Shown here: piece by piece, positions 28,256 through 38,471 of the stretch
Position numbering within the stretch: the first letter of the stretch is position 1
Layout of the letters: the number at the start of each line of letters is the position of its first letter
Source: CAZELM01 sp964512995
Lineage (GTDB): Bacteria; CSSED10-310
Assembly (NCBI GenBank): GCA_964512995.1
Contig: CAZELM010000014.1
Coordinates: 1-64,000, forward strand
Length of the DNA: 64,000 nt
Reading direction: 5' to 3'
Position numbers and translations under genes: made by a program
The notes under the pieces: model-generated
Told to the model about the DNA's origin: nothing
Databases searched by the model: none
Seen by the model: the letters and a program-made list of their open reading frames with translations, nothing else

Positions 28256-30010
28256 TCAGGGAGCAGTGGATTTCGTCGATTCCTTGCTCAGCAGGTAATC
28301 ACCCAATGCCAGGTATTTCAGTGCGGAATGAGTCAATACATGAAAGGCTTCTTCTGGAAGATTGACCATTGGATCGCCATGAAGATTCAATGATGTATTC
28401 AGAACTGCTCCGATCTGAGTTTTCTCCTGGAACTGACTGATGAGCCGATAATATCCCGGATTATGCTTCTCCTCCAATATCTGCGGCCGGATCGTTCCGT
28501 CGGATTGATGTGTGGCGGCTTTGATCTCTGAACGGTTTTCAGGTCGGGTGTCATAAGCCAGAATCATGTATGGAGATGGAATATTTTTCACATTGATGAG
28601 ATACCGTGGCGCGGATTGGTCGAGAATTGTTCCGGCAAACGGCATCCAGAAATCTCTGCACTTGATCATTTTATTCAGTGTCTGGATATTTTCTATCTCG
28701 GAAGGATTGGCGAGAATCGAGCGGTTACCGAGTGCTCGTGGCCCATACTCCATTCGACCCGTACATCGAGCCACGATTTCTCCACCAGCCAGTAATTCCG
28801 CGACGCGGTCATCGATATTGTCCGGTTTTTCCACAACATATCCATTGATGACCACAGAACCCAGAAATCGCTCAATGGCAGCCGTAATATCTTCTCCCCA
28901 ATATAAATCTTTCATAGGAGTGATCTGCGGAGCCTGATTGTTTCGCCGCTGCAATGATAGGGAAGCCAAGATTCCGGCTCCGATCGCGATCGAATCATCG
29001 CCGGCGGCCGGGAACCAGAATGCATGCTGGATTTCCGGCGATTCAATTATACGTTTATTGGCTTTGACATTCAGGAACACACCACCTGCTGCAGCTATGC
29101 GGGATACCTTGTAATGACGGGCGTTATTGGAAACCCATCCGGCAAGGATCTCCTCCAGAAGCATTTGTATTCCATATGCCAAGTGATCAAACCGGACATT
29201 TCTGAACCGTTTTCGGAGATATTCCACCAGCGCATCTCCGGCATATCCACACTGATTCCGATAGCCAAGGCCGTCCAACGTCCATAGTTGTCGAAAAATC
29301 TTCAGAGCATGCTCTGCTTTCCGGGGATCTCCCCATGGAGCAAGCCCCATGACTTTATATTCGTCCTGCCATGGTGACATACCCATGAACTTCGTCGTTC
29401 TGGACACCAATCCACCAAGAGAATGAATCGAGGGGATACGCAGTTTGCACGTAAGTTCATATCCGTCTCCGATCCAGACCGATCCGCAATCACCATCTCC
29501 GTTCCCATCGCTTGTAAATATGAGTGTTTTATCCCGCCAAGGTGAAAAATAATAGGCCGCTGCAGCATGACAGGCATGATGGTCATAATAGATCAGCTTT
29601 TTTCTCGGAATTCCCATCTCCTGAAAGAACGGAAAATATTGCGACATAAATTGGTGCCGACGCCACCATCCGAGGCTATAGATATAAAACTGTTTGAGCG
29701 CATTCGATTCGATAACGGACATCGGAAAAATTCTGGAGATCATGGATACCATACGCGTTGTTTTCCGATATTCACCGGATTGGGCTTTATTCGAGTCAAA
29801 CATTTCACAGCGGGTTCCTATCGCAACCTGATCGATTTCGTGGGGAGACACACCACCGATCTGCATCACTTTCCGGATTGACAGGGCTGGGAAGGCTGCG
29901 CTGAATTTGATTCGGTTTAGCCGTTCTTCCGGAATGGCAGCAACTAATTCACCATCCCGAAACAAACATGCTGACGAACAATGACTCATATTGATTCCAA
30001 GAACAATCAC
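28256..30010 (-). CDS. NodU/CmcH-family carbamoyltransferase
   Basis: 584 residues. The N-terminal actin/Kae1-like ATPase fold starts with VLGINMSHCSSACLF and includes the metal-binding DHHACHAAAAY and FTSDGNGDG. The C-terminal YrdC-like domain ends with GRMEYGPRALGNRSILANP and the conserved FQEKTQIGAVLNTSLN. Family members transfer a carbamoyl group from carbamoyl phosphate to a hydroxyl on sugars, antibiotics or Nod factors. The start is GTG with GGAG 7 nt upstream. No biosynthetic cluster surrounds it, so the acceptor is unknown; the neighbouring sugar-phosphate mutases may hint at a glycan. Confidence 0.92.
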   Translation of the reverse strand: MIVLGINMSHCSSACLFRDGELVAAIPEERLNRIKFSAAFPALSIRKVMQIGGVSPHEIDQVAIGTRCEMFDSNKAQSGEYRKTTRMVSMISRIFPMSVIESNALKQFYIYSLGWWRRHQFMSQYFPFFQEMGIPRKKLIYYDHHACHAAAAYYFSPWRDKTLIFTSDGNGDGDCGSVWIGDGYELTCKLRIPSIHSLGGLVSRTTKFMGMSPWQDEYKVMGLAPWGDPRKAEHALKIFRQLWTLDGLGYRNQCGYAGDALVEYLRKRFRNVRFDHLAYGIQMLLEEILAGWVSNNARHYKVSRIAAAGGVFLNVKANKRIIESPEIQHAFWFPAAGDDSIAIGAGILASLSLQRRNNQAPQITPMKDLYWGEDITAAIERFLGSVVINGYVVEKPDNIDDRVAELLAGGEIVARCTGRMEYGPRALGNRSILANPSEIENIQTLNKMIKCRDFWMPFAGTILDQSAPRYLINVKNIPSPYMILAYDTRPENRSEIKAATHQSDGTIRPQILEEKHNPGYYRLISQFQEKTQIGAVLNTSLNLHGDPMVNLPEEAFHVLTHSALKYLALGDYLLSKESTKSTAP

Positions 30011-30242
30011 GTTTTCTCCTCACTAAAATGAAATAACGCCCCTGACCGGTCGGCAGTCTAGAGGAAGGAATCGATTCAATCAAGCCATAAGATCAATAGG
30101 GGGAGGAAATCTGGCTTTTTAAGTTTATAAAAATCAATTCCCGGTTTAAAATACGGCCAGCACGGTGAGGTTCATCACCATGAACAGTCTTTGAAAAACA
30201 ACTAGCAATCTGAATCAATACATCAACCGAGGGCAACAGACC

Positions 30243-31034
30243 ATGTGTACCATTGGAGCAATCCATAATTTCAGAAATCATCATCGATACTTTTTTAAAA
30301 ATGTCGACCAAACGGATTCATGTAAGTATCCCAAACCGTTTTTCAAAACCGGCAAGCACTTTAAATACTTAAAAATGGCTTCCAACATGCAACCAGAACA
30401 GAACGGTGTACTGGCAGGTGTCAATGAGGCCGGATTAGTGGTATTGGGAGCGGATGGTAACTGCATGCCGAATTACTCCGGGAAAAAATACTCCAGCCTG
30501 AATGAATCTCTGGTGATCTACGAAAGACTCCTTTCCGAGTGCAGATCAACATGGGAAGCGATTGGATTTGTCATGAAAGCCTACCAGGATCTCCAATTGG
30601 GGGGGAATGGCGACATTTTGATGATCGGCGACCGAAGCGAAGCGGTTGCGATGGAATACACCGTTGATCGGTGGGGTATCCAGTTTCAATCTGACAATCC
30701 ATACCTCATCCGGTCAAATTTTTTCATCCTTATGAACCATCTGAGACCGATTCCGGAAGAATCCACTCTTCATACTTCATCCGCCATGCGATATGCCGAT
30801 GCACTGAGTCATCTCTCCATCAAAGGCTCAGAGAATACACTGGACGACGTGTTCGCACTTGTACGAAATCACACACACGGTGAAAATGCCATGAGCATCT
30901 GTAGACATGGCGGCGCTGGAGAATACTTCACGCAAGCCAGTATTGTCGTCGATCTGTCTCCCAGAAATATCGATGCCTATATTTTGCTCAACCAGAAACC
31001 ATGTCAAGGTGATTTTGAGCGCTTCACATTTTAA
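30243..31034 (+). CDS. C45-like Ntn-hydrolase
   Basis: 263 residues. It begins Met-Cys-Thr, so removal of Met would expose Cys as N-terminal nucleophile. The blocks GVLAGVNEAGLVVLGADGN, GDILMIGDRSEAVAMEY and the late asparagine-containing strands resemble the acyl-CoA:6-aminopenicillanate acyltransferase/C45 group of Ntn hydrolases. GAGGG lies upstream. It is 23 nt ahead of the phosphomutase pair and probably co-transcribed. It may hydrolyse or transfer an amide-linked acyl group; no substrate can be named. Confidence 0.75.
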   Translation: MCTIGAIHNFRNHHRYFFKNVDQTDSCKYPKPFFKTGKHFKYLKMASNMQPEQNGVLAGVNEAGLVVLGADGNCMPNYSGKKYSSLNESLVIYERLLSECRSTWEAIGFVMKAYQDLQLGGNGDILMIGDRSEAVAMEYTVDRWGIQFQSDNPYLIRSNFFILMNHLRPIPEESTLHTSSAMRYADALSHLSIKGSENTLDDVFALVRNHTHGENAMSICRHGGAGEYFTQASIVVDLSPRNIDAYILLNQKPCQGDFERFTF

Positions 31035-31057
31035 TATTCACCCAGGAGGCCGGGATT

Positions 31058-32878
31058 ATGTCGTTTGAACAACGAATTCACGATGCATGGACACTCGGTA
31101 AGCTGTGCGAAGCAAGTTATCATCGCTTGCTTCGATGGATGACAGAATCCGATTACCGCGATTACAGAGACGAATTGCAGGACCTGATCCAACGGGATCA
31201 ATGGCCGGAGTTAGATGATCGTTTTTATAAAATTATCGAGTTCGGTACCGGGGGACGGCGTGGAACGCGTGGAGCTGGCACTAATCGGATCAATATGCGT
31301 ACGATTGCGGAGTCCGCTCAGGGATTATCCGAATATATCCACGAGGCTGGAGATCCTGATCTGGGTATCGTGGTGGCATTCGACACCCGGCATCTCTCAC
31401 GGGAATTCGCGCAAGAAGCAGCTTCTGTTTTCGCCTCCAACGGCATCCATACGTATATCTATGAAGAACCCCGATCCACTCCCCAACTCAGCTTCTCGAT
31501 TCGGCATCTGCACACTCAGGCCGGGTGCATGATTTCTGCCAGTCATAATCCACCAGCAGACAATGGCATCAAAGTATCCTGGAACGATGGTGGTCAAGTA
31601 TTGCCACCTCACGATACAGGGATCATCCAGAAAGTTCTGAACGTCTCTGCGATTCGAAAGATGTTATTCTCCGAGGCGATCGAAACCGGAAAAATCACGA
31701 TTCTTGATGACACAATCGATCAGGCGTATATCGGTCAACTGAAGACGCTATCATTGTCCGACGTTCGAGGCGCAAAAATTGCTTATTCTCCATTGCATGG
31801 AGTGGGTGCAACAAATGTCGTGCGCCTGCTGAAAGAACTCCATTTCGATCTCATTACCGCAGATCAGCAGATGATCCCGGATCCGGATTTCAGTTCTGTA
31901 AAAAACAGGTTACCCAATCCAGAGCTTCCGGAAGCAATGGAATTGGTCACCGAACTGGCTCGAGCGAATGATGCAGCAGTAGCCATTGCTTCTGATCCGG
32001 ATGCAGATCGTCTCGGTGTGACAGTGCCATGTCCTTCTTCTGTGCACCCTGATGGATGGATTTTTTTAACAGGCAATCAAATCGGTGTTCTCATACTGGA
32101 CCATATCATTCGACGTCTGACTTCTCTGAATGTCATGTCAAATCAATCTGTTGTCATCAAAACGATCGTGACGACTGAGATGCTGGATGCTATTTGTTCA
32201 GAGCACGGAGTGGAGGTGATCAAAGACCTGCTTGTTGGATTCAAATACATTGCTGAGGTCACGGAACAACTGCCATCTGAAAAAACACTCATTTTCCAAA
32301 CAGAAGAAAGCCATGGTTACAATCGCGGAACATTTGTCCGGGACAAGGATGCTGCGGCAGCGGCACTATATATTTCGGAACTGGCATGCGAACTGACATC
32401 TGTCGGTCGGAATATCTATCAGCATCTCAATGATCTATACCGTCGATACGGTTATTTCTGCGAAGTGACGCGATCCGTATTCTACCCTGGCAAAACCGGT
32501 ATGGAAACGATGATGAGAATCATGGACATGCTTCGCCACAATCCACCGCATCATATCTCTGATTATCCTGTTTACCGCATTATTGATCGATTGACCAATG
32601 ACGTCATCGATCCCACAACGGGTCAAGTTATCAAGCTCAGCAGCCAGCACAAAGGGAATGTCATGATCTACCACTTCGATCCAACCGGGTTGAATCGCAT
32701 CACAGCACGACCATCCGGCACAGAACCCAAAATAAAGTTTTATGCCCAGCTTTGGGCTCCTGTTCCGGAAAATACCGGCGATCCGCAACTGGAACAATTA
32801 AAATCAATGATGCACCAGAAAGCCAATCGCCTGATTGATGCCATTGCCAGCCTCGACATTCCCCCTTCAGCATCATGA
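31058..32878 (+). CDS. Phosphoglucomutase/phosphomannomutase family protein
   Basis: 606 residues, the size of PGM2-like phosphoglucomutase/phosphopentomutases. The phosphoserine loop is ISASHNPPADNGIKV (about 165-180). The magnesium loop is SDPDADRLGV (about 313). The sugar-ring loop is QTEESHGYNRGTFVRDKDAA and the phosphate loop is ARPSGTEPKIKFYA (about 549). All catalytic elements are intact. AGGAGG lies 9 nt before the ATG. It overlaps the following homologue by 4 nt (ATGA). It likely interconverts hexose- or pentose-1- and phosphates. Confidence 0.93.
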   Translation: MSFEQRIHDAWTLGKLCEASYHRLLRWMTESDYRDYRDELQDLIQRDQWPELDDRFYKIIEFGTGGRRGTRGAGTNRINMRTIAESAQGLSEYIHEAGDPDLGIVVAFDTRHLSREFAQEAASVFASNGIHTYIYEEPRSTPQLSFSIRHLHTQAGCMISASHNPPADNGIKVSWNDGGQVLPPHDTGIIQKVLNVSAIRKMLFSEAIETGKITILDDTIDQAYIGQLKTLSLSDVRGAKIAYSPLHGVGATNVVRLLKELHFDLITADQQMIPDPDFSSVKNRLPNPELPEAMELVTELARANDAAVAIASDPDADRLGVTVPCPSSVHPDGWIFLTGNQIGVLILDHIIRRLTSLNVMSNQSVVIKTIVTTEMLDAICSEHGVEVIKDLLVGFKYIAEVTEQLPSEKTLIFQTEESHGYNRGTFVRDKDAAAAALYISELACELTSVGRNIYQHLNDLYRRYGYFCEVTRSVFYPGKTGMETMMRIMDMLRHNPPHHISDYPVYRIIDRLTNDVIDPTTGQVIKLSSQHKGNVMIYHFDPTGLNRITARPSGTEPKIKFYAQLWAPVPENTGDPQLEQLKSMMHQKANRLIDAIASLDIPPSAS

Positions 32879-35187
32879 ATATCATCAGCCTCGGAGATCA
32901 TCCCCTGCTCGACATCCCCGATGAGTTGCTTGTAAAAAGCCAGAAGGAATTTATTTATCTTCTCAATCGGCTCACTGAATGGGAGCCGATCGCTGGACGA
33001 TTATTGTTCAATATGAATCAAGAACCTTCGTCGGAGATACCGCGTCTGTTTGGAACCAGCGGCATTCGCGGTATTTATGAACCCAGATACATCAGCAATC
33101 CGCTGGACCTGTTCATACAAGAGAACAAGCTGACGCCACTGCTGGTTTATTTTCTTGGACGATCAGTCGGACAGTTGTTGATGGAATCCGGAGAGGCACT
33201 GAATGCGTGGGTTCTGATGGATGTCAGAAACTCCAGTCTGCCATTGGCCATGGCAATGATCAAAGGGTTGACCGACCAAAGCGTCTCTGTTTTTTTCGCT
33301 GGCATCGCACCAACTCCCTGCCATGCCATGCATTCGACAGTGCTCAACGTTATTATTACAGCTTCCCATAATCCAATCGAATATAATGGAGTTAAACTGT
33401 ATCGGAACGGTCGTCCATTGGTTCATGATGACGAACGCCGAATCGAACAACTGATTACGATTCAATCCCAACTCGCAGACCATGCGAAAACACTTAAGCC
33501 AAATGAATCTCCAGGTAACTGGACAAACGCGATCGCTGAGTTCGAACGGGACTATTTCGTTCATTTACATAACCTTCCCGAAACCGGTAAGCTCCGATTA
33601 CAATCTGAACGCAGGTTTTCGACACGATTTCTGCCATTGGATTTGGCTTATGGTGCGGCAGCATGTCCGATGTCTAAGGGTGGAACGATTGCACGGATAA
33701 GCCCCTCTCTCGCTGTTTTGCTGAGTCTGGGACTCCCGGTCATCGGATATGGATGCACTCAGGATCCGATAAAAACGAACAAGCAGATCGGTGCAGCCTA
33801 CGCATACGGCGAGACCCACGATACTCCCAGCATCGGAGAAATATCGCATTTTTCAATGGGGCTGACTGGTTATGGCACTCCAGCACCTCGTGTGGTTTTT
33901 CTCCCTATCGGATGGGTTGACCGCCATCGGAAGCGGCTGGATTTGATTCGATTACACCAGAGCGATCTGCAAACTCTGTCCATCGGTTTTCCGGATTTTC
34001 GGACGGATATTCTGATCATACACTTAGATGATCCGGCACTGCCCTTTGGGCTTGCGACGCAAATCGAATCCATCTTTATGCGAAGAAAACCCCTTCCCGG
34101 TCTCATGGTTGATTGTGATGCTGACCGTATCCTCATAACCACTCCAGAACTCGCCAGTCAACAGATTCCGTATCTGACCGGAGATGGAATGATTCGATTT
34201 TTTGTGGAAACATCAGATCCTGAAAAGCTATCTCACGTTGTGTACACCGTCGAAAGTGGCATGTCACTGGAAATCGCACTCCATCGGTGGATCAAAAAAA
34301 TCAATCCACTCCGAAAAAATCCGCCCATTACGATACAGTCCGTGAATGTCGGAGATCGTTCAATCATCGATTACATGTTAGCCCATTCAACGGGTATGAT
34401 CATTGGTGGAGAGCCATCGGGGCATATCGTGTTTGCCGCTGAAACGCGTTCCGGTTTCAGAATAACCGATGATCCCCTGATCACGTATCAGAAACTGCTG
34501 GGATGCTCTCTCAACGAACGATTCGATTTAAGCAAGAGTGTCTCTCTGATGTTCCATCGGATTCCTGAAGTCTATTGTGCCCGGAAAGGTATCCCGATTG
34601 CCGGAAACATTGCCTTATCGAAAAGATCCCTTGAACTCTGGGAATCGGGAAAAATCGGGAAACTATCTACCTATGCTCGACAATTCATCCCGGAATATGT
34701 TCGAATGTTCGGAGATGCCTATGGCCAGGCGTTTCATGATCATGCATTCCCTGAAATTACCTTCACCAACGATTGGCATGCTCTTCTGGGAGAATCATTT
34801 TCTTTCATCAACAGCTCCTTCAACCTGCCCATCGCATTTCTGGATTATCAGAATTTCAGTGGAGAGCCCGAAATACTTCAAGCAACACTTTATCTTACTC
34901 AAGATACGTGGGCGGGGCCGGAGGTGATCCGCATCGGTTTCTGGCTATTTTCTGACCACGGACAATATAAAATGGGAGAAGGCGTTTTCAGAAATTCAGG
35001 GACCAGCCCCAAAAACAGCGCTTATCATAAACTCTGGCCTCATCATCCGCTCAAAAAGCTGTTTTTAACAGAAGGCAGACTTCGGGAAATCCTGGATGAA
35101 CTCGCTGAAAAACGAAACGACTGGACCGATAATTTTCTTCGGCGTTACCTGGATGAACTGCCGTCTCATCATCGGTTACCGGAATAA
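32875..35187 (+). CDS. Large divergent phosphohexomutase paralogue
   Basis: 770 residues. The recognisable elements are FGTSGIRGIYEP near residue 60, the phosphoserine loop ITASHNPIEYNGVKLY (about 160), the metal loop VDCDADRIL (about 418) and the ring loop IGGEPSGHIVF. The phosphate loop is altered: FRNSGTSPKNSAY replaces the usual RxSGTEPK. The region at about 235-400 is expanded and unlike ordinary domain 2. The start codon overlaps the upstream mutase stop, so the two are made together. It may form a heteromeric or substrate-specific mutase; the altered loop suggests a distinct substrate. Convergent with the HEAT-protein gene. Confidence 0.85.
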   Translation: MNIISLGDHPLLDIPDELLVKSQKEFIYLLNRLTEWEPIAGRLLFNMNQEPSSEIPRLFGTSGIRGIYEPRYISNPLDLFIQENKLTPLLVYFLGRSVGQLLMESGEALNAWVLMDVRNSSLPLAMAMIKGLTDQSVSVFFAGIAPTPCHAMHSTVLNVIITASHNPIEYNGVKLYRNGRPLVHDDERRIEQLITIQSQLADHAKTLKPNESPGNWTNAIAEFERDYFVHLHNLPETGKLRLQSERRFSTRFLPLDLAYGAAACPMSKGGTIARISPSLAVLLSLGLPVIGYGCTQDPIKTNKQIGAAYAYGETHDTPSIGEISHFSMGLTGYGTPAPRVVFLPIGWVDRHRKRLDLIRLHQSDLQTLSIGFPDFRTDILIIHLDDPALPFGLATQIESIFMRRKPLPGLMVDCDADRILITTPELASQQIPYLTGDGMIRFFVETSDPEKLSHVVYTVESGMSLEIALHRWIKKINPLRKNPPITIQSVNVGDRSIIDYMLAHSTGMIIGGEPSGHIVFAAETRSGFRITDDPLITYQKLLGCSLNERFDLSKSVSLMFHRIPEVYCARKGIPIAGNIALSKRSLELWESGKIGKLSTYARQFIPEYVRMFGDAYGQAFHDHAFPEITFTNDWHALLGESFSFINSSFNLPIAFLDYQNFSGEPEILQATLYLTQDTWAGPEVIRIGFWLFSDHGQYKMGEGVFRNSGTSPKNSAYHKLWPHHPLKKLFLTEGRLREILDELAEKRNDWTDNFLRRYLDELPSHHRLPE

Positions 35188-35199
35188 TCTGCATCACTT

Positions 35200-35955
35200 T
35201 CAGATAGTGAGATCGGATGTTTTCTTTCGCAGGATGTGTCCTTTGCTGTCGAGATAATACCGATCCGGAATGATATTTTCGATCTGTTTCCTGTAACCGG
35301 TCACTCGCCAGCCAAATTCGGCAAAAATGTCACAAAGAGCCAGAATCACCCGAGGGCGTTCTTCCGAGCCTAGCATCATCTCTAAAAATAACTCTCTGGA
35401 TCGCTCTTCATCTTGTTGAGCTGCGATCGCTTCCAGAACGGCAATACGGATATCATCATCGTCATCATCTAAAAACGGCGATAATGCGTCGATGATTCTT
35501 CCATCGCGAAATTCCTTTATCAATTTGAAGGTCAGGAGTTTTTTATCGGGATATTTTGAGAAATAAGGATCAAAACTATCAACAAGCTCCAATAATTTTT
35601 CAAGAAATACATCTGGAGTTGTTAGTTCTCTGAGAATGAGGATGGCTTGAGCAGCCTGTTCCTTTTCCTTCAGAAATTTCATCAGTGGATCGATAGAGGA
35701 TAGACCGAACTGGATGATCTTCCTTTTTACATAATTTTTTTCATCTTCATCCGGGATGTGTGTGCCGATATCAACGGTAAAACGTTGAAGCAGACAAAAG
35801 ATAGCCTCCTCAGTTCCGATCTCGGTTAATGCATCTGCAGCGCTGTATCGAGTTGGAGCATCTGCATTTTTATTTATCAGACGCAAACCAGCCTTCTGAG
35901 TCTGAATATCGCCGGGGGGTAGTGGTTTTTTTCTGAAAACATCTAAAATGCTCAT
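35200..35955 (-). CDS. HEAT-repeat-like protein
   Basis: About 251 residues. Helical repeats with RYSAADALTEIGTEEAIFCL and DDDIRIAVLEAIAAQ patterns are typical of HEAT/PBS-lyase repeats. An acidic run of six Asp near residue 185 is encoded by GAT/GAC codons. I start at ATG 35955, preceded by AAGGAC about 9 nt upstream; the longer frame to 36114 would overlap the upp terminal region and has no site. Likely a protein-protein interaction module of unknown role. Confidence 0.75.
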   Translation of the reverse strand: MSILDVFRKKPLPPGDIQTQKAGLRLINKNADAPTRYSAADALTEIGTEEAIFCLLQRFTVDIGTHIPDEDEKNYVKRKIIQFGLSSIDPLMKFLKEKEQAAQAILILRELTTPDVFLEKLLELVDSFDPYFSKYPDKKLLTFKLIKEFRDGRIIDALSPFLDDDDDDIRIAVLEAIAAQQDEERSRELFLEMMLGSEERPRVILALCDIFAEFGWRVTGYRKQIENIIPDRYYLDSKGHILRKKTSDLTI

Positions 35956-36049
35956 CTCCAATGTCCTTCCGTTTATCATCTGTCTATATTTCGTTGATGG
36001 CTCAATCAAAAAATCAGGTCGGGGTATGGGTCCAGATTTGTTTTGTCGG

Positions 36050-36676
36050 TTACCGGGTACCGAACAACCGATCTCCGGCATCTCCCAATCCCGGAAGGAT
36101 ATACCCATGATCATTCAGCTTCTCATCCAATGCAGCCGCAAAAATCTGAACATCCGGGTGCTTCATCGTCATGATATTCACACCTTCCGGAGCAGCAACC
36201 ATACAGATTGATTTGATCGACAGGCATCCAGCAACTTTGAGCATATCACATGCTGCTGACATGGAGTGACCGGTTGCCAGCATTGGGTCAACAATGATGG
36301 CGGTCCGATCAGGCATATCCGGATTGAATTTTTTATAATATTCGACGGGCATCAATGTTTCTTCATCCCGATACAATCCAACCACATTCACTCTGGCTGA
36401 TGGTATTAAATCCAGAACACCCTGCATCATACCTAGTCCTGCACGTAAAATCGGAACAACGACAACCTTTTTACCAGTTAGCTTCAGACACGAAACAGCA
36501 CCAGCCCACCCCTCGATAGTGATCGGATTCAACGGTAGATCGCGAGTGGCTTCATAGGTCAGCAGATTGGTGATCTCCCGAGTCAGTGCTCGAAATTTTC
36601 CTGTTGTCGTATCAAATCGCCTTAAAATCGTTAACTTATGCTGTATTAGTGGATGATCCACCACTTGAAATCCCAT
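36050..36676 (-). CDS. upp: Uracil phosphoribosyltransferase
   Basis: 208 residues, standard length. It salvages uracil with PRPP to UMP. The PRPP loop DPMLATGHS (about 129-137) and the conserved VVVPILRAGLGM and YRDEET segments are present. AAGGAGGG 5 nt before the ATG fixes the start. It is followed by the HEAT gene on the same strand. Confidence 0.96.
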   Translation of the reverse strand: MGFQVVDHPLIQHKLTILRRFDTTTGKFRALTREITNLLTYEATRDLPLNPITIEGWAGAVSCLKLTGKKVVVVPILRAGLGMMQGVLDLIPSARVNVVGLYRDEETLMPVEYYKKFNPDMPDRTAIIVDPMLATGHSMSAACDMLKVAGCLSIKSICMVAAPEGVNIMTMKHPDVQIFAAALDEKLNDHGYILPGLGDAGDRLFGTR

Positions 36677-36956
36677 AATCCCTCCTTCACATTCCCATTT
36701 TCAGGGATAGAAATACATGATCATTTGCAGGCGGATCTATCTCCAGAGACTATCAATTCGATGGAATACCGGGATACCCAGGGCGATTTTGCCAAGACTC
36801 AATACGGATATCATGAATGATTTCATTTCGATACGCATCTCGGGGAGTAATCCGTTGCAAGTGGACAATGAGTTTCACCATCCTGATAACGCTCACTTTT
36901 AACTCTTCCAATCATGAGCTATTCTGGACAACGATTCATCCGTAATTGGTATGACA

Positions 36957-37418
36957 TTAAACCGGATCATGATTCATCAGCGCGAACATCAACTCACCTT
37001 CCGCTGCCAGTTTGCCTCCGACTACCTCCACCTTTCCCTTCGCATGATATATCCGCTGTTTTCGTCCGATAAACTCGACCGTCAGACGAAGCTGGTCTCC
37101 AGGGATTACTTTCTGCTTGAATTTGAAATTTTTAACAGCTGCAAAATACCCCATAACGGAGGAACCATCTTTCGATGTTTTCTCGATGGCTGTACCCAAC
37201 ACCACCGCAGCTAACTGAGCGACGGCTTCAATCATCAGAACCCCCGGGAAAATGGGCTGACCAGGGAAATGTCCTTGAAAAAATGGTTCATTACAGGTGA
37301 CATTCTTAATGCCAACCCCATACTCCCCCGGTCTATATTCCAGGACACGGTCTACCAGCAAGAATGGGTATCGATGATAAATGTATCTCTGGATGTCATT
37401 AATGTCCAACTCAGCCAT
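36957..37418 (-). CDS. fabZ: 3-hydroxyacyl-[ACP] dehydratase
   Basis: 153 residues. HRYPFLLVDRV and the active-site stretch GHFPGQPIFPGVLMIEAVAQ carry the catalytic His and Glu of FabZ, which dehydrates 3-hydroxyacyl-ACP in type II fatty-acid synthesis. GAAGGGAG lies upstream. It is 13 nt downstream of nadE in the same direction. Confidence 0.95.
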   Translation of the reverse strand: MAELDINDIQRYIYHRYPFLLVDRVLEYRPGEYGVGIKNVTCNEPFFQGHFPGQPIFPGVLMIEAVAQLAAVVLGTAIEKTSKDGSSVMGYFAAVKNFKFKQKVIPGDQLRLTVEFIGRKQRIYHAKGKVEVVGGKLAAEGELMFALMNHDPV

Positions 37419-37431
37419 ATTGCACTCCCTT

Positions 37432-38157
37432 CTATAAATCTCTCGGTTTTATGAACTTGGGGGGCGATATCCGCTTGTGTTCGCTCATTTTGTTCATTTG
37501 GAGCACTTTCTCCATTGCCTTGAATGGAACAATGGATGATCCGCGTTCCAGGCCGGTAATGGCCTGATCCATTACTTCATACGTCAAGCCGATCTCTTCT
37601 TCATCTGTCTGGCCTTCCCAGAGACCTGCACTGGGTGGACGAAAAACAAGTGGATCCGGAAGCCCGAGTTCACGGCCAACTAACCGTACGTCCCGCTTCA
37701 GAAGATCCTGCAATGGAGCGATATCGAATGCGCCATCCCCGTATTTCGTAAAGTAACCCAAAAGATATTCAATCTTGTTTCCGGTGCCAGCAACCAGATA
37801 ATTCAATCGACTCGCATAATGATAGAGGGTAATCATCCGAAGCCGTGCTTTGATGTTCCCGATCTGAACACGGTCTGTTTCAGGAAGCAGTTTCAGGAAT
37901 TGATCCAGGAGTGAAGACAAATCCACAATCTCCGTTTTCAAGTCTAATATTTCAGCAATCTCGATCGCGTCCTTTTTATCCGCATCAGCAGAATGACACG
38001 GCATTATCAAACCAAGATGTGCATCGCCCACGGCCAGCTTCGCCAATCCACCAACGACCGCCGAATCTATCCCTCCTGAAAGACCAAAAACAAAACCCTT
38101 GGCTGGAGTCCCTGCCAGAACCCCTTTCATCCACTGTGCAATTTGCTGAGATAACAT
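37432..38157 (-). CDS. nadE: NH3-dependent NAD synthetase
   Basis: 241 residues, the short ammonia-dependent form without a glutaminase domain. The PP-loop is GLSGGIDSAVVGG (about 25-37); GTGNKIEYLLGYFTKYGDGA and RPPSAGLWEGQTDE are diagnostic. It converts deamido-NAD to NAD with ATP. AAGGAG lies 6 nt before the ATG. Confidence 0.96.
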   Translation of the reverse strand: MLSQQIAQWMKGVLAGTPAKGFVFGLSGGIDSAVVGGLAKLAVGDAHLGLIMPCHSADADKKDAIEIAEILDLKTEIVDLSSLLDQFLKLLPETDRVQIGNIKARLRMITLYHYASRLNYLVAGTGNKIEYLLGYFTKYGDGAFDIAPLQDLLKRDVRLVGRELGLPDPLVFRPPSAGLWEGQTDEEEIGLTYEVMDQAITGLERGSSIVPFKAMEKVLQMNKMSEHKRISPPKFIKPRDL

Positions 38158-38471
38158 ACGATTCTCCTTACAATTGAATACTCAGTCTCCATGATGGTAT
38201 CGGATTCGCGAGTCAATGTAAATCCCCGCTGAGACAGATGGCACAGCCCAGTTGGTCCCCATTATCCTCTGATGGGTCCGCACGATTACCACACTATTGT
38301 CTTGTGACAAGTCGCTTTCTTAACCGTCATCCGGTGTTTACATTCACCGAAACCAGAAAACTCGAATCAACAGTCAAAACAACAACACCTGAACTATGTT
38401 ATCTGGAGCAATCTGTGGTAAAAAATACGATCAATACGACGAGTTCACACAGACCTTTCCATTCCACGTTA
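38158..38471. other. Intergenic region upstream of nadE
   Basis: 314 bp between two minus-strand genes. A minus-strand TTGACT (38211-38216) could be the -35 of a nadE promoter, but no good -10 follows at 16-18 bp. No gene, RNA or terminator was recognised. Confidence 0.45.
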
